Of a stretch of 5,540 nt of DNA, positions 1 through 5,540 are shown piece after piece. Position 1 is the stretch's first letter; every line of letters starts with the position of its first letter. The position numbers and the translations under genes are program-made. Location of the stretch: assembly GCA_028718405.1 (NCBI GenBank), contig JAQULV010000117.1, forward strand, positions 1 to 5,540, read 5' to 3'. The notes under the pieces were generated by a model, which saw only the letters and a program-made list of their open reading frames with translations, made no database searches and had not been told where the DNA came from. This DNA comes from Smithellaceae bacterium (GTDB lineage: Bacteria > Desulfobacterota > Syntrophia > Syntrophales > JAQULV01).

Positions 1-918
1 GACGTCGCGCTTGAACAGCGTGTGGGCCTTCAAGGCCTGGTTCACGTGATGCAGCGTCTCCATGTTCTGAGGCTCGTAGAGGTTGGGTACGTTCAGGGCC
101 TTCTCCAGGCGGGCGACGCCTTCTTCCGTCAGGACGACCGTCCGGCTCTTCTCGTCGACGACGTAGTCCTGCTCCTTGCGCAGCCTGGGGATCACCTGAT
201 TCACCCGGTAATATTTGTCCGTCGATTCTTCCGATGGACCCGAGATGATGAGCGGCGTCCTCGCCTCGTCGATGAGAATAGAGTCCACCTCGTCGACGAT
301 GGCGTAATGGAAGTCCCGCTGGACGTAATCTTCCAGGTTGAACTTCATGTTGTCCCTTAGGTAGTCGAACCCGAATTCGTTATTCGTCCCGTAGGTGATA
401 TCGGCGCCGTACGCTACGCGCCTCTCGTCGTCGTCCAGGCCGTGGACAATGATCCCCACCGTGAGGCCGAGGAAGTTGTAGATGGGGCCCATCCACTCGG
501 CGTCGCGCTTTGCCAGGTAATCGTTGACAGTAACGAGATGACAGCCTTTGCCGGTCAAAGCGTTGAGGTACAGGGGGAGAGTAGCGGCGAGCGTCTTTCC
601 CTCGCCCGTCTTCATCTCGGCGATCTTGCCTTCGTGCAGTACCAGTCCGCCCAGGATTTGAACATCGAAAGGCCTCATGCCCAATGCTCTTTTGGCAGCC
701 TCACGAGCAACGGCAAAGGCCTCGGGCAAGATGTCATCAGGCGTGGCACCGCCGGCAAGTTTCTCTTTGAAATAAGGAGTCTTCCCCGCCAGCGCTTCGT
801 CGCTCAGGTTAACAACGTCTTTCTCAAGGGCATTGATTTCATCCAGGATGAGTGACAGACGTTTCAATTCACGGTCGTTTTTGCTACCTACTATCTTCTT
901 TAGTATTGCTTCGAACAC
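1..918 (-). CDS. secA: Preprotein translocase ATPase SecA, N-terminal 306 residues (3' end outside window)
   Basis: SecA is the cytoplasmic ATPase that pushes unfolded preproteins through the SecYEG channel. The visible part covers nucleotide-binding domain 1 and the start of the preprotein cross-linking domain. Seen directly: N-terminus [39 protein letters not shown] before the Walker A box (TGEGKT, residues 104-109, catalytic-loop Lys108); [14 protein letters not shown] at 130-143; [16 protein letters not shown] at 176-191; the DEVD Walker B box at 209-212; and [14 protein letters not shown] at 214-227. Spacing matches Escherichia coli SecA almost residue for residue. The start is GTG at 918-916, chosen because AAGGA lies 6 nt upstream and the protein then begins exactly where SecA begins. 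The remaining two thirds or so of the protein (helical scaffold, second nucleotide-binding domain, possible zinc-binding tail) lies beyond position 1. It is the third gene of a minus-strand series, 57 nt after pycB. No frameshift or missing motif is seen. Confidence 0.97.
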   Translation of the reverse strand, partial: MFEAILKKIVGSKNDRELKRLSLILDEINALEKDVVNLSDEALAGKTPYFKEKLAGGATPDDILPEAFAVAREAAKRALGMRPFDVQILGGLVLHEGKIAEMKTGEGKTLAATLPLYLNALTGKGCHLVTVNDYLAKRDAEWMGPIYNFLGLTVGIIVHGLDDDERRVAYGADITYGTNNEFGFDYLRDNMKFNLEDYVQRDFHYAIVDEVDSILIDEARTPLIISGPSEESTDKYYRVNQVIPRLRKEQDYVVDEKSRTVVLTEEGVARLEKALNVPNLYEPQNMETLHHVNQALKAHTLFKRDV

Positions 919-975
919 TTGTTTTCCTTCTTCCCCTATCGATATGGATCGGCGACCGAGCGAAAAGCGCGTCTC
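919..975 (-). other. Short pycB-secA intergenic spacer without visible terminator
   Basis: These 57 nt separate the pycB stop codon from the secA start. They contain the secA ribosome binding site. I see no GC-rich hairpin followed by a T-run on the minus strand, and no convincing -35/-10 pair, so read-through from pycB into secA is plausible. A separate weak secA promoter inside the end of pycB cannot be excluded. Confidence 0.45.
925..930 (-). promoter_or_regulatory. Ribosome binding site of secA
   Basis: The minus strand reads GAAGGA, followed by 6 nt (AAACAA) and the GTG start codon. This Shine-Dalgarno match decides the non-ATG start of secA, because no ATG at the expected N-terminus is available. 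Confidence 0.8.
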
Positions 976-2916
976 TCAATCCATCTTTATCGTCAAAAGC
1001 GGCTCGCCCACCTCGATCTTGTCCCCCGGGGCGACGTTGATCTCGGTCACCTTGCCGCTCACCTCGGCAACAACGTTGTTGAGCATCTTCATGGCTTCCA
1101 GGACAATTACGACCTGCCCGGCGGAAACCTCCTCTCCTTCGGAAACGGGAATCTCGTTGACGGTTCCGATGATCTGCGAACGAACATCGCCCGTTTTTGC
1201 GAGCGCCTCGATCTCTTTGATGGAAAGCGCTGCCTTTCTCTTTACCTGCCCCTCTTCCACTTCCAATTCCGTGAGGATCGGCTCCGGATGGTGGTCAATG
1301 ACCAGGTATGTAACGGCGTCGCCCGCCGTCGTTCGGCGTTGCGGGCCGATCTCGATGGAATGGCTCTTGCCATAGGCATCGAGGAATTCAAACTTCTCGC
1401 CCTGGTTGAAACCACCCTTCTTCAGCCACACCTGAGGCGGCAAGACCCAGGTCTTGCCGTACTTCTCTTCAAACTTCAGGTAGGCCACGGCGTCGTTGGG
1501 GTGTTGCAGATACAAGACCAACTCGTCTTCCGTCGCCTCCCGCCCCAACCTGTGCTCCAGGACTTTCTTCTCTACGGCCAGGTCGATGTCCTCGATCTTC
1601 TGATAACCGTAGTCGCGCTCGACGATCCTCTCCCAGTCGGGACCGAAGACGGCGCGATAGATCTCGCCATCGGGCCGGTAAAAGGGAAGCTCGCCGTAGC
1701 GGCCCAACATGAGGTTTCTCAGATCGTCGCTCGCGTCCTGGTAACGAGCGCCTTTCAGGACGTTATTGGCCGCCGTCGTCCATAAGATCTGCGAGCCCGG
1801 CGTGACGCTCCACCAATTCCCCAGTTCCTTGTGAACGCGGGGCAGTTCCGTCTGCAGAATCTCCGACATTAGATGAAGGAATTCTCCTTTCACGGCCTGC
1901 TCGAAGCTGGAGCCGGTGGCCCCGCCGGGGAGTTTGTGGACCTGCACTGTGGGATCGAAGCCGAAGAACTGCGATTCGAAGTCACGGTAATGTTCGCGCT
2001 CCGGCCTCAGTTTGTTGGAGGTGTCGTTTATTGCCTGACGGTTGAGTCCCACTGCCTGGAAGCCATACTCAGCCAGGATATCAACGACGGTCCCGATGGG
2101 GGGTGGTCCGTAGAAACCTGTCAGCGCGTGATCGCCAGCATCGACGATCTTGGCGCCGTTGCGCACGGCTTCGATGATACGACCGATGTCGGCACCGTCG
2201 GTGTTGTGACCGTGGTAGTGGATGATCAGCTCAGGATACCTATCCAGGATGGCCTTAACCAAACTCCCGATCCGTCCGGGAGTCCCCAACCCTCCATGGT
2301 TCTTGATGCACAGGATGATCTCCTCACCGGTGACATCGAGGAGCTCTCCCACTTTTTTGACGTAATAGTCATCGGTGTGTTCCGGCCCTGTCGAGAAGCA
2401 GATCGCCGGCTCCAAGATACGTCCCGCCGCTTTCACTTCTTCGCAGACGGTGACCATGTTGGGGATGTAATTGAGAAAGTCGAAAACGCGCCAGACATGC
2501 ACGTAGCGGGCGAAACTCCTCACCGTCAGCTGGATTACGTTCTTCGGGTAGGGACGGTAACCGAAAAGGTTGATGCCGCGGCAGAGGTTCTGAAACAGCG
2601 TGTCCGGCATATTGGCGGAGAGCACCTGCAGCTTCTCCAGGGGATTGATCTGCTTGCGCAGCATATCCACATGCACCGAGGCGCCGCCCGAAATCTCCAG
2701 CGAAAAGAATCCTGCGTCGTTTCTTTCCTTCGCCACCAGCAGTTGCGTGTGCGGCATGATCCGGTTCTTGAAGTCGGACTGGGAAAGGTCCCGCTCGGCG
2801 TTGGTCACGTAGTAGCCCTGCGCCGTCCGGACCTTGTCCAGGATGGAGGAAACGCCCTTTTCCTTCAAATCGCGCGGCGTCACCCGCTCTCCGTATATGC
2901 CCGTCTTTTCTTTCAT
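976..2916 (-). CDS. pycB: Biotin-dependent carboxyltransferase / biotin carrier subunit, pyruvate carboxylase subunit B-like (divergent)
   Basis: A 646-residue fusion of a carboxyltransferase TIM barrel, a conserved carboxylase domain and a C-terminal biotinyl domain, the architecture of PycB and oxaloacetate decarboxylase alpha. The barrel starts near residue 30. Motifs seen: RDLSQS (42-47, where RDAHQS is usual), FFSLEISGGA (70-79), LCRGINLFGYR (111-121), WRVFDFLN (142-149), CIKNHGG (203-209, usually IKDMAG), HYHGHNTDG (233-241, usually HLHTHDTSG), PGGATG (330-335) and SVTPGSQI (370-377). Predicted metal ligands Asp43, Lys205, His235 and His237 remain, as do Arg42, Gln46 and Arg113, the equivalents of pyruvate-contacting residues in pyruvate carboxylase. 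The WVLPPQVWLKKG segment (490-501) resembles the pyruvate carboxylase linker region. The biotin site is EAMKM (607-611, Lys610), 36 residues from the end as is usual. The start is ATG with AGGA 5 nt upstream. It follows pycA by 24 nt. No membrane-subunit genes of a sodium-pumping decarboxylase are visible, so a soluble carboxylase is favoured, probably pyruvate to oxaloacetate. A different 2-oxoacid acceptor is possible. Confidence 0.87.
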   Translation of the reverse strand: MKEKTGIYGERVTPRDLKEKGVSSILDKVRTAQGYYVTNAERDLSQSDFKNRIMPHTQLLVAKERNDAGFFSLEISGGASVHVDMLRKQINPLEKLQVLSANMPDTLFQNLCRGINLFGYRPYPKNVIQLTVRSFARYVHVWRVFDFLNYIPNMVTVCEEVKAAGRILEPAICFSTGPEHTDDYYVKKVGELLDVTGEEIILCIKNHGGLGTPGRIGSLVKAILDRYPELIIHYHGHNTDGADIGRIIEAVRNGAKIVDAGDHALTGFYGPPPIGTVVDILAEYGFQAVGLNRQAINDTSNKLRPEREHYRDFESQFFGFDPTVQVHKLPGGATGSSFEQAVKGEFLHLMSEILQTELPRVHKELGNWWSVTPGSQILWTTAANNVLKGARYQDASDDLRNLMLGRYGELPFYRPDGEIYRAVFGPDWERIVERDYGYQKIEDIDLAVEKKVLEHRLGREATEDELVLYLQHPNDAVAYLKFEEKYGKTWVLPPQVWLKKGGFNQGEKFEFLDAYGKSHSIEIGPQRRTTAGDAVTYLVIDHHPEPILTELEVEEGQVKRKAALSIKEIEALAKTGDVRSQIIGTVNEIPVSEGEEVSAGQVVIVLEAMKMLNNVVAEVSGKVTEINVAPGDKIEVGEPLLTIKMD

Positions 2917-2921
2917 AGCGA

Positions 2922-2925
2922 TCCT
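2922..2925 (-). promoter_or_regulatory. Ribosome binding site of pycB
   Basis: AGGA on the minus strand, 5 nt before the ATG, lies in the 24-nt gap after the pycA stop codon. It is a modest match. Its position directly after pycA supports translation from a shared messenger. Confidence 0.55.
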
Positions 2926-2940
2926 GTCTTCCCGAACCCG

Positions 2941-4401
2941 TCAGAACGCAAATTGATTTATCTTGCGGGCGTGGATGTCGGCAATCAACTTCGACAACTT
3001 CGCCACTTCGCGTTCCGTCTCGGGGTAATCGAATAACTCCGGATGCGTGTCTATGTAGCTCGTATCGAATCGGCCGGCCTTGAAATCCGGTTCGTCGCAG
3101 ATAGCCAGATAAAAGGGAATCGTCGTCTTTGGACCGACGATCAGGAATCCATACAGCGACCTCTTCAGGCGCTGCAACGTCTGCTCCCAGTCGTATCCCC
3201 GGATCGTCATCTTGACCATGAGCGAGTCATACTCCATGGGAATTTTGAGTCCTTGATAGACGACGCCGTCGAGCCGCACGCCCGGACCGCCCGGTGATTG
3301 ATAGACCTCCAGGCGTTTTCCGCCCTCCGGCATAAAGTTGTTCTTGGGGTCTTCGGCGTTGATGCGTACTTGCACGGCTTTTCCCAGAAGCCTCACCCTC
3401 TCTTTCGGGATATCGATCGCGTTGCCTTCGGCGATCCTGATCTGTTCGCGGACAATATCAACCCCCGTCAACTCCTCTGTAACCGTATGCTCGACCTGGA
3501 GGCGCGTGTTCATCTCCATGAACCAGAACTCGTTGGTTTTGGAGTCCACGAGAAATTCGACTGTGCCAGCGTTAATGTAGCCCGCTTCTTTGGCGGCCTT
3601 GATGGCGCAGGCATACATCTTTTCCAGCACGTCTTCCGGGAGATCCGCCGGCGCGATCTCCAGCAGTTTCTGGTGGCGCCGCTGGATGGAGCAGTCCCGC
3701 GACCCCAAATGAATCACGTTCCCGTGGATATCGGCAAGTATCTGTATCTCTACGTGCCTGGGTCTTTCGATACACTTCTCTACGTAAACGTTCTCATCGT
3801 TGAAGGCCGAAAGCGTTTCGGCGCGCGCGATGGGTAGCTGCCTGATCAGTTCCTCCTCGGAGGTGATCTTGCGGATACCGCGTCCTCCTCCACCGGAGGA
3901 AGCCTTCAGCATGATGGGATAACCGTTCTGCTTTCCGAAGGCAACGGCCATGGCGACGCCCTTTTCGCCCAAGGGGAGATCGGATGTCCCGGGGATAAAT
4001 GGGATGCCGGCTTTGGCCATGATCCCGCGCGCTACGACCTTGTTTCCCAGGTTCGCAATGACATCAGGAGGGGGCCCGATGAAGACGATCCCTGCCTTCT
4101 CGCATTCACGCGAGAAATCGGCGTTCTCCGAGAGGAACCCGTAGCCGGGGTGGATTGCATCCGCCCCGCTTTTCCGCGCGGCCCAGAGAATCTTCTCGAT
4201 GTCCAGGTAATCCTTACGGGGTCCGTCGCCGATCATAATCGCGTCGTCGGCCAGACGAATATAGTAGGCCTCACTGTCGGGCTTCTCATAGACGACAACG
4301 GCGTCTAAGGCCAGTTCCTTGACCGTCCTGAGAATACGCACGGCGATCTCGCCCCGATTTGCTATCAACACCCTTCTAATTTTTCGCTGCGCAGGCGGCA
4401 T
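2941..4401 (-). CDS. pycA: Biotin carboxylase subunit, pyruvate carboxylase subunit A-like (ATP-grasp)
   Basis: A 486-residue biotin carboxylase that uses ATP and bicarbonate to carboxylate biotin, here presumably the one on the adjacent PycB. Seen: an N-terminal pre-ATP-grasp domain with VLIANRGEIAVRILR (11-25) and ADAIHPGYGFLSENA (80-94); the glycine-rich ATP loop KASSGGGGRG (166-175); RPRHVEIQI (213-221); SRDCSIQRRHQKLLE (234-248); FMEMNTRLQVEHTVTEE (294-310); and RINAEDP (346-352). Counterparts of E. coli AccC His209, Gln233, His236, Lys238, Glu288, Asn290, Arg292, Glu296 and Arg338 are all present at offsets of 7-8. HTVTEE instead of HPVTEM, and NNFMP followed by SPGGPGVRLDG, are closer to pyruvate carboxylase than to acetyl-CoA carboxylase AccC, which fits the pycB neighbour. 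A usual GDK is LGNK (118-121). The start is ATG at 4401; an in-frame TAG 12 nt upstream rules out extension. AGGGAG lies a rather long 12 nt upstream. It could equally be labelled accC, and sharing with a fatty-acid carboxylase cannot be excluded. Confidence 0.92.
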   Translation of the reverse strand: MPPAQRKIRRVLIANRGEIAVRILRTVKELALDAVVVYEKPDSEAYYIRLADDAIMIGDGPRKDYLDIEKILWAARKSGADAIHPGYGFLSENADFSRECEKAGIVFIGPPPDVIANLGNKVVARGIMAKAGIPFIPGTSDLPLGEKGVAMAVAFGKQNGYPIMLKASSGGGGRGIRKITSEEELIRQLPIARAETLSAFNDENVYVEKCIERPRHVEIQILADIHGNVIHLGSRDCSIQRRHQKLLEIAPADLPEDVLEKMYACAIKAAKEAGYINAGTVEFLVDSKTNEFWFMEMNTRLQVEHTVTEELTGVDIVREQIRIAEGNAIDIPKERVRLLGKAVQVRINAEDPKNNFMPEGGKRLEVYQSPGGPGVRLDGVVYQGLKIPMEYDSLMVKMTIRGYDWEQTLQRLKRSLYGFLIVGPKTTIPFYLAICDEPDFKAGRFDTSYIDTHPELFDYPETEREVAKLSKLIADIHARKINQFAF

Positions 4402-4413
4402 CTGTTCTTTCTA

Positions 4414-4419
4414 CTCCCT
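4414..4419 (-). promoter_or_regulatory. Probable ribosome binding site of pycA, long spacing
   Basis: AGGGAG on the minus strand is the only good anti-Shine-Dalgarno match before the pycA ATG. The spacer is 12 nt, longer than the usual 5-9, so initiation may be modest or helped by other leader features. The in-frame TAG overlapping the end of this stretch leaves no alternative upstream start. Confidence 0.45.
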
Positions 4420-4472
4420 AAATGTCCCGGTGCTGCCCCATAGGATTTTTTCGCTCCCGCCGGGGTAAACTC

Positions 4473-4492
4473 ACCCATTATCCGAAATGGGT
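4473..4492. promoter_or_regulatory. Dyad over the predicted transcription start (operator candidate)
   Basis: ACCCATT (4473-4479) and AATGGGT (4486-4492) form a perfect 7-bp inverted repeat with a 6-nt centre. It lies immediately downstream of the leftward -10 box and spans the predicted start near 4487. An RNA starting there would lack most of one arm, so a protein-binding operator is more likely than an RNA hairpin. The regulator is unknown. Confidence 0.4.
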
Positions 4493-4493
4493 C

Positions 4494-4522
4494 TTTATAC
4501 TGTCTGGGGCAATTCCTGTCAA
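4494..4522 (-). promoter_or_regulatory. Sigma70-type promoter for the pycA-pycB(-secA) unit
   Basis: On the minus strand a perfect -35 box TTGACA (4522-4517) is followed by exactly 17 nt (4516-4500) and the -10 box TATAAA (4499-4494), five of six to consensus. Transcription would start near 4487, giving a leader of about 86 nt before the pycA ATG. This is the strongest promoter match in the window. Dyads at 4510-4530 and 4473-4492 overlap its -35 box and predicted start site. Confidence 0.75.
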
Positions 4523-4530
4523 CGGAATTG
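4510..4530. promoter_or_regulatory. Dyad enclosing the -35 box (operator candidate)
   Basis: CAATTCC (4510-4516) and GGAATTG (4524-4530) form a perfect 7-bp inverted repeat around a 7-nt centre. That centre holds the TTGACA box of the leftward promoter. Protein binding here would be expected to compete with RNA polymerase. The sequence does not match an operator I can name. Confidence 0.4.
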
Positions 4531-4540
4531 TGCTTGCACA
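4529..4540. repeat. Short palindrome TGTGC-TT-GCACA
   Basis: Two perfect 5-bp arms around a TT centre lie directly upstream of the leftward -35 box, overlapping the previous dyad by two bases. It has the half-site look of a dimeric regulator site. It is short enough to be chance, so only weak support is claimed. Confidence 0.25.
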
Positions 4541-4554
4541 GACCGGCCTGGAAA

Positions 4555-4575
4555 GGTAATTTATTACAAATTATC
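4555..4575. promoter_or_regulatory. AT-rich dyad abutting the rightward TTGACT box
   Basis: GGTAATTT (4555-4562) and AAATTATC (4568-4575) pair over 8 bp with one G-T wobble and a 5-nt centre, ending directly before TTGACT at 4576. A nested perfect palindrome, GTAAT-TT-ATTAC, occupies 4556-4567. It could be an operator, or simply an AT-rich upstream promoter element for the EF-G gene. Confidence 0.3.
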
Positions 4576-4605
4576 TTGACTTTAAAGAAGGGAATAAGCT
4601 AAACA
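4576..4605 (+). promoter_or_regulatory. Candidate promoter for the EF-G-like gene (weak)
   Basis: TTGACT (4576-4581), five of six to the -35 consensus, is followed after 18 nt by TAAACA (4600-4605), a poor -10 box. A better -10 match, CATAAT at 4614-4619, has no good -35 box at the correct distance. A promoter must lie somewhere in this region if the gene is transcribed from here, but the exact one is uncertain. Confidence 0.3.
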
Positions 4606-4640
4606 CCCCGACACATAATTCTGTCCGCACCAGACGCAGA

Positions 4641-4646
4641 AAGGAG
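4641..4646 (+). promoter_or_regulatory. Ribosome binding site of the EF-G-like gene
   Basis: AAGGAG, a strong Shine-Dalgarno match, is separated by 5 nt from the ATG at 4652 and fixes that start codon. Confidence 0.85.
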
Positions 4647-4651
4647 TATCC

Positions 4652-5540
4652 ATGGCTAAGTACGACTCTAAATCCTTGAGGAACGTGGCATTCGTAGGGC
4701 ATGGTGGTACCGGAAAGACCTCCCTTTGCGAATCCCTGCTCTTCGTATCCGGCAAGTCCGAGAGATTAGGCAGGGTCGATGAAGGTACCTCCTCCATGGA
4801 TTTCGAGCCGGAAGAACAGAAACGCCGCATCTCCATCAGCGCCGCCGTCAACTTCTGCAACTGGGAAAAACACAAGATAAACATCGTCGACACCCCCGGT
4901 GATTCCAACTTCGCCTACGATACGAAAAGCTGCTTGCGCATTATCGACGGCGTGATCGTCGTCATCGACGCGGTTAGCGGCGTCGAATTTCAGACGGAGG
5001 TGGTCTGGGAATACGCCGACGAATTCAACCTCCCCCGCTTTGTCTTTATTAACCGTACCGACCGGGAGAGGGCCGATTTCTACAAGGCCGTGGCTTCCGT
5101 GAAGGATCGTTTGGGTAAGAAGGTCACCCCCTTCTTTCTCCCCATCGGCAAGGAAGATAAGTTCAACGGTCTCATCGATCTGATCGCTATGAAGGCACTT
5201 GTCTTCGACGATCTCAAAGGCACCTTCAAAACAACCGATATCCCTGCCGACCTTCAGAGTGATGCCGAGGAATACCGAGAGACCCTTATGGAGGACATCG
5301 CTGAATCCGACGAGGTCCTCATGGACAAGTACCTCGACTCGGGAGAGCTCACCGCTGAAGAGATAGAACTCGGTATCCGCAAGGGTGTTCTTTCCGGATC
5401 GCTCATTCCCGTTATCTGCGGATCAGCAAGCAAGAATATCGGTATTACGCCCCTGATGAACCTCATCCTCGCCGGAATGCCCTCCCCCGTCGATCGCGGC
5501 GCCGCCATCGGGAAGCATCCGACCAGCTCTGAAAAGGAAG
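4652..5540 (+). CDS. fusA: EF-G-family translational GTPase, divergent paralogue (N-terminal 296 residues; 3' end outside window)
   Basis: EF-G drives tRNA-mRNA translocation, or ribosome recycling, on the ribosome with GTP hydrolysis. Visible is the whole GTPase domain, up to the usual entry into domain II (AGMPSPVD, residues 274-281). GTPase motifs: G1 GHGGTGKT (16-23); switch I/G2 region EGTSSMDFEPEEQKRRISIS (44-63); G3 DTPGDSNF (80-87); G4 NRTD (134-137); G5 GSASKNIG (257-264). Classical EF-G instead has AHIDAGKT, RGITI, DTPGH and NKMD, so the catalytic His position holds Asp84, the switch I Thr is Ser61, and the G4 Lys is Arg135. Similar departures, such as a non-His residue after DTPG, are known from EF-G-like paralogues (EF-G2 type) as I recall them, so this is probably a second copy rather than the str-operon fusA. 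That view fits its isolated position, with no rpsL, rpsG or tuf visible. The start is ATG with AAGGAG 5 nt upstream. It is transcribed divergently from pycA. Confidence 0.9.
   Translation, partial: MAKYDSKSLRNVAFVGHGGTGKTSLCESLLFVSGKSERLGRVDEGTSSMDFEPEEQKRRISISAAVNFCNWEKHKINIVDTPGDSNFAYDTKSCLRIIDGVIVVIDAVSGVEFQTEVVWEYADEFNLPRFVFINRTDRERADFYKAVASVKDRLGKKVTPFFLPIGKEDKFNGLIDLIAMKALVFDDLKGTFKTTDIPADLQSDAEEYRETLMEDIAESDEVLMDKYLDSGELTAEEIELGIRKGVLSGSLIPVICGSASKNIGITPLMNLILAGMPSPVDRGAAIGKHPTSSEKE

Noticed and set aside
940..975. Possible rho-independent terminator between pycB and secA
   Set aside because: Only short GC pairings around a TTTTC stretch are visible, and no T-run follows a stable stem on the minus strand.
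919..1785. Plus-strand open frame (288 codons) opposite the biotinyl and linker part of pycB
   Set aside because: It is the antisense shadow of pycB, with no ribosome binding site or family motif, and low-complexity composition.
976..2916. Oxaloacetate decarboxylase alpha subunit (sodium pump) as the identity of the PycB-like gene
   Set aside because: No beta or gamma membrane subunit gene is visible, a biotin carboxylase gene is directly upstream, and the linker region resembles pyruvate carboxylase. It cannot be fully excluded without enzymology.
1873..3036. Long plus-strand open frame (387 codons) opposite pycB
   Set aside because: It is antisense to a well-supported enzyme with family motifs throughout, has no recognisable domain, and crosses the pycB/pycA boundary. 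It is best explained by codon bias of the minus-strand gene.
4402..4454. Seven-codon leader ORF (MGQHRDI) upstream of pycA on the minus strand
   Set aside because: It has no well-placed Shine-Dalgarno and no run of regulatory codons. Short ATG frames are expected by chance in a leader of this size.
4582..4908. Minus-strand open frame of 108 codons overlapping the EF-G start
   Set aside because: It runs through the fixed EF-G GTPase domain on the opposite strand and has no recognisable domain.

Overview
The window looks like a chromosomal housekeeping segment from an anaerobic-type bacterium, most likely of the Desulfobacterota (former Deltaproteobacteria). That placement is an inference. It rests on recalled similarity of the SecA N-terminus ([14 protein letters not shown], then [10 protein letters not shown] and [21 protein letters not shown]) to Geobacter-like SecA, and on the split, two-subunit biotin carboxylase. 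No transposase, tRNA, rRNA, CRISPR array or phage gene is visible.

Layout: positions 4401 down to 1 hold three co-directional minus-strand genes. In transcription order they are a biotin carboxylase subunit (pycA-like, 2941-4401), a carboxyltransferase plus biotin-carrier subunit (pycB-like, 976-2916), and the first 306 codons of secA (1-918, GTG start, cut by the window edge). The gaps are 24 and 57 nt with no evident terminator, so one transcription unit is plausible. On the plus strand, positions 4652-5540 hold the first 296 codons of an EF-G-family translational GTPase, cut by the right edge.

The 250-bp divergent intergenic region (4402-4651) is rich in signals. A near-consensus sigma70 promoter (TTGACA, 17 nt, TATAAA) points left into the carboxylase operon. 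Two perfect 7-bp dyads sit on it, one enclosing the -35 box and one covering the predicted start site. Two further dyads and a weaker candidate promoter lie on the EF-G side.

PycA should carboxylate the biotin carried by PycB. The carboxyltransferase domain of PycB would pass the carboxyl group to an acceptor, probably pyruvate to give oxaloacetate. PycB keeps the metal ligands and apparent keto-acid-binding residues, but its surrounding active-site motifs differ from ordinary pyruvate carboxylase. The EF-G homologue also departs from the classical family in several GTPase motifs, including the catalytic histidine. I do not see a wholly new multi-gene system. The most interesting points are the two divergent enzymes and the dyad-covered promoter between them.
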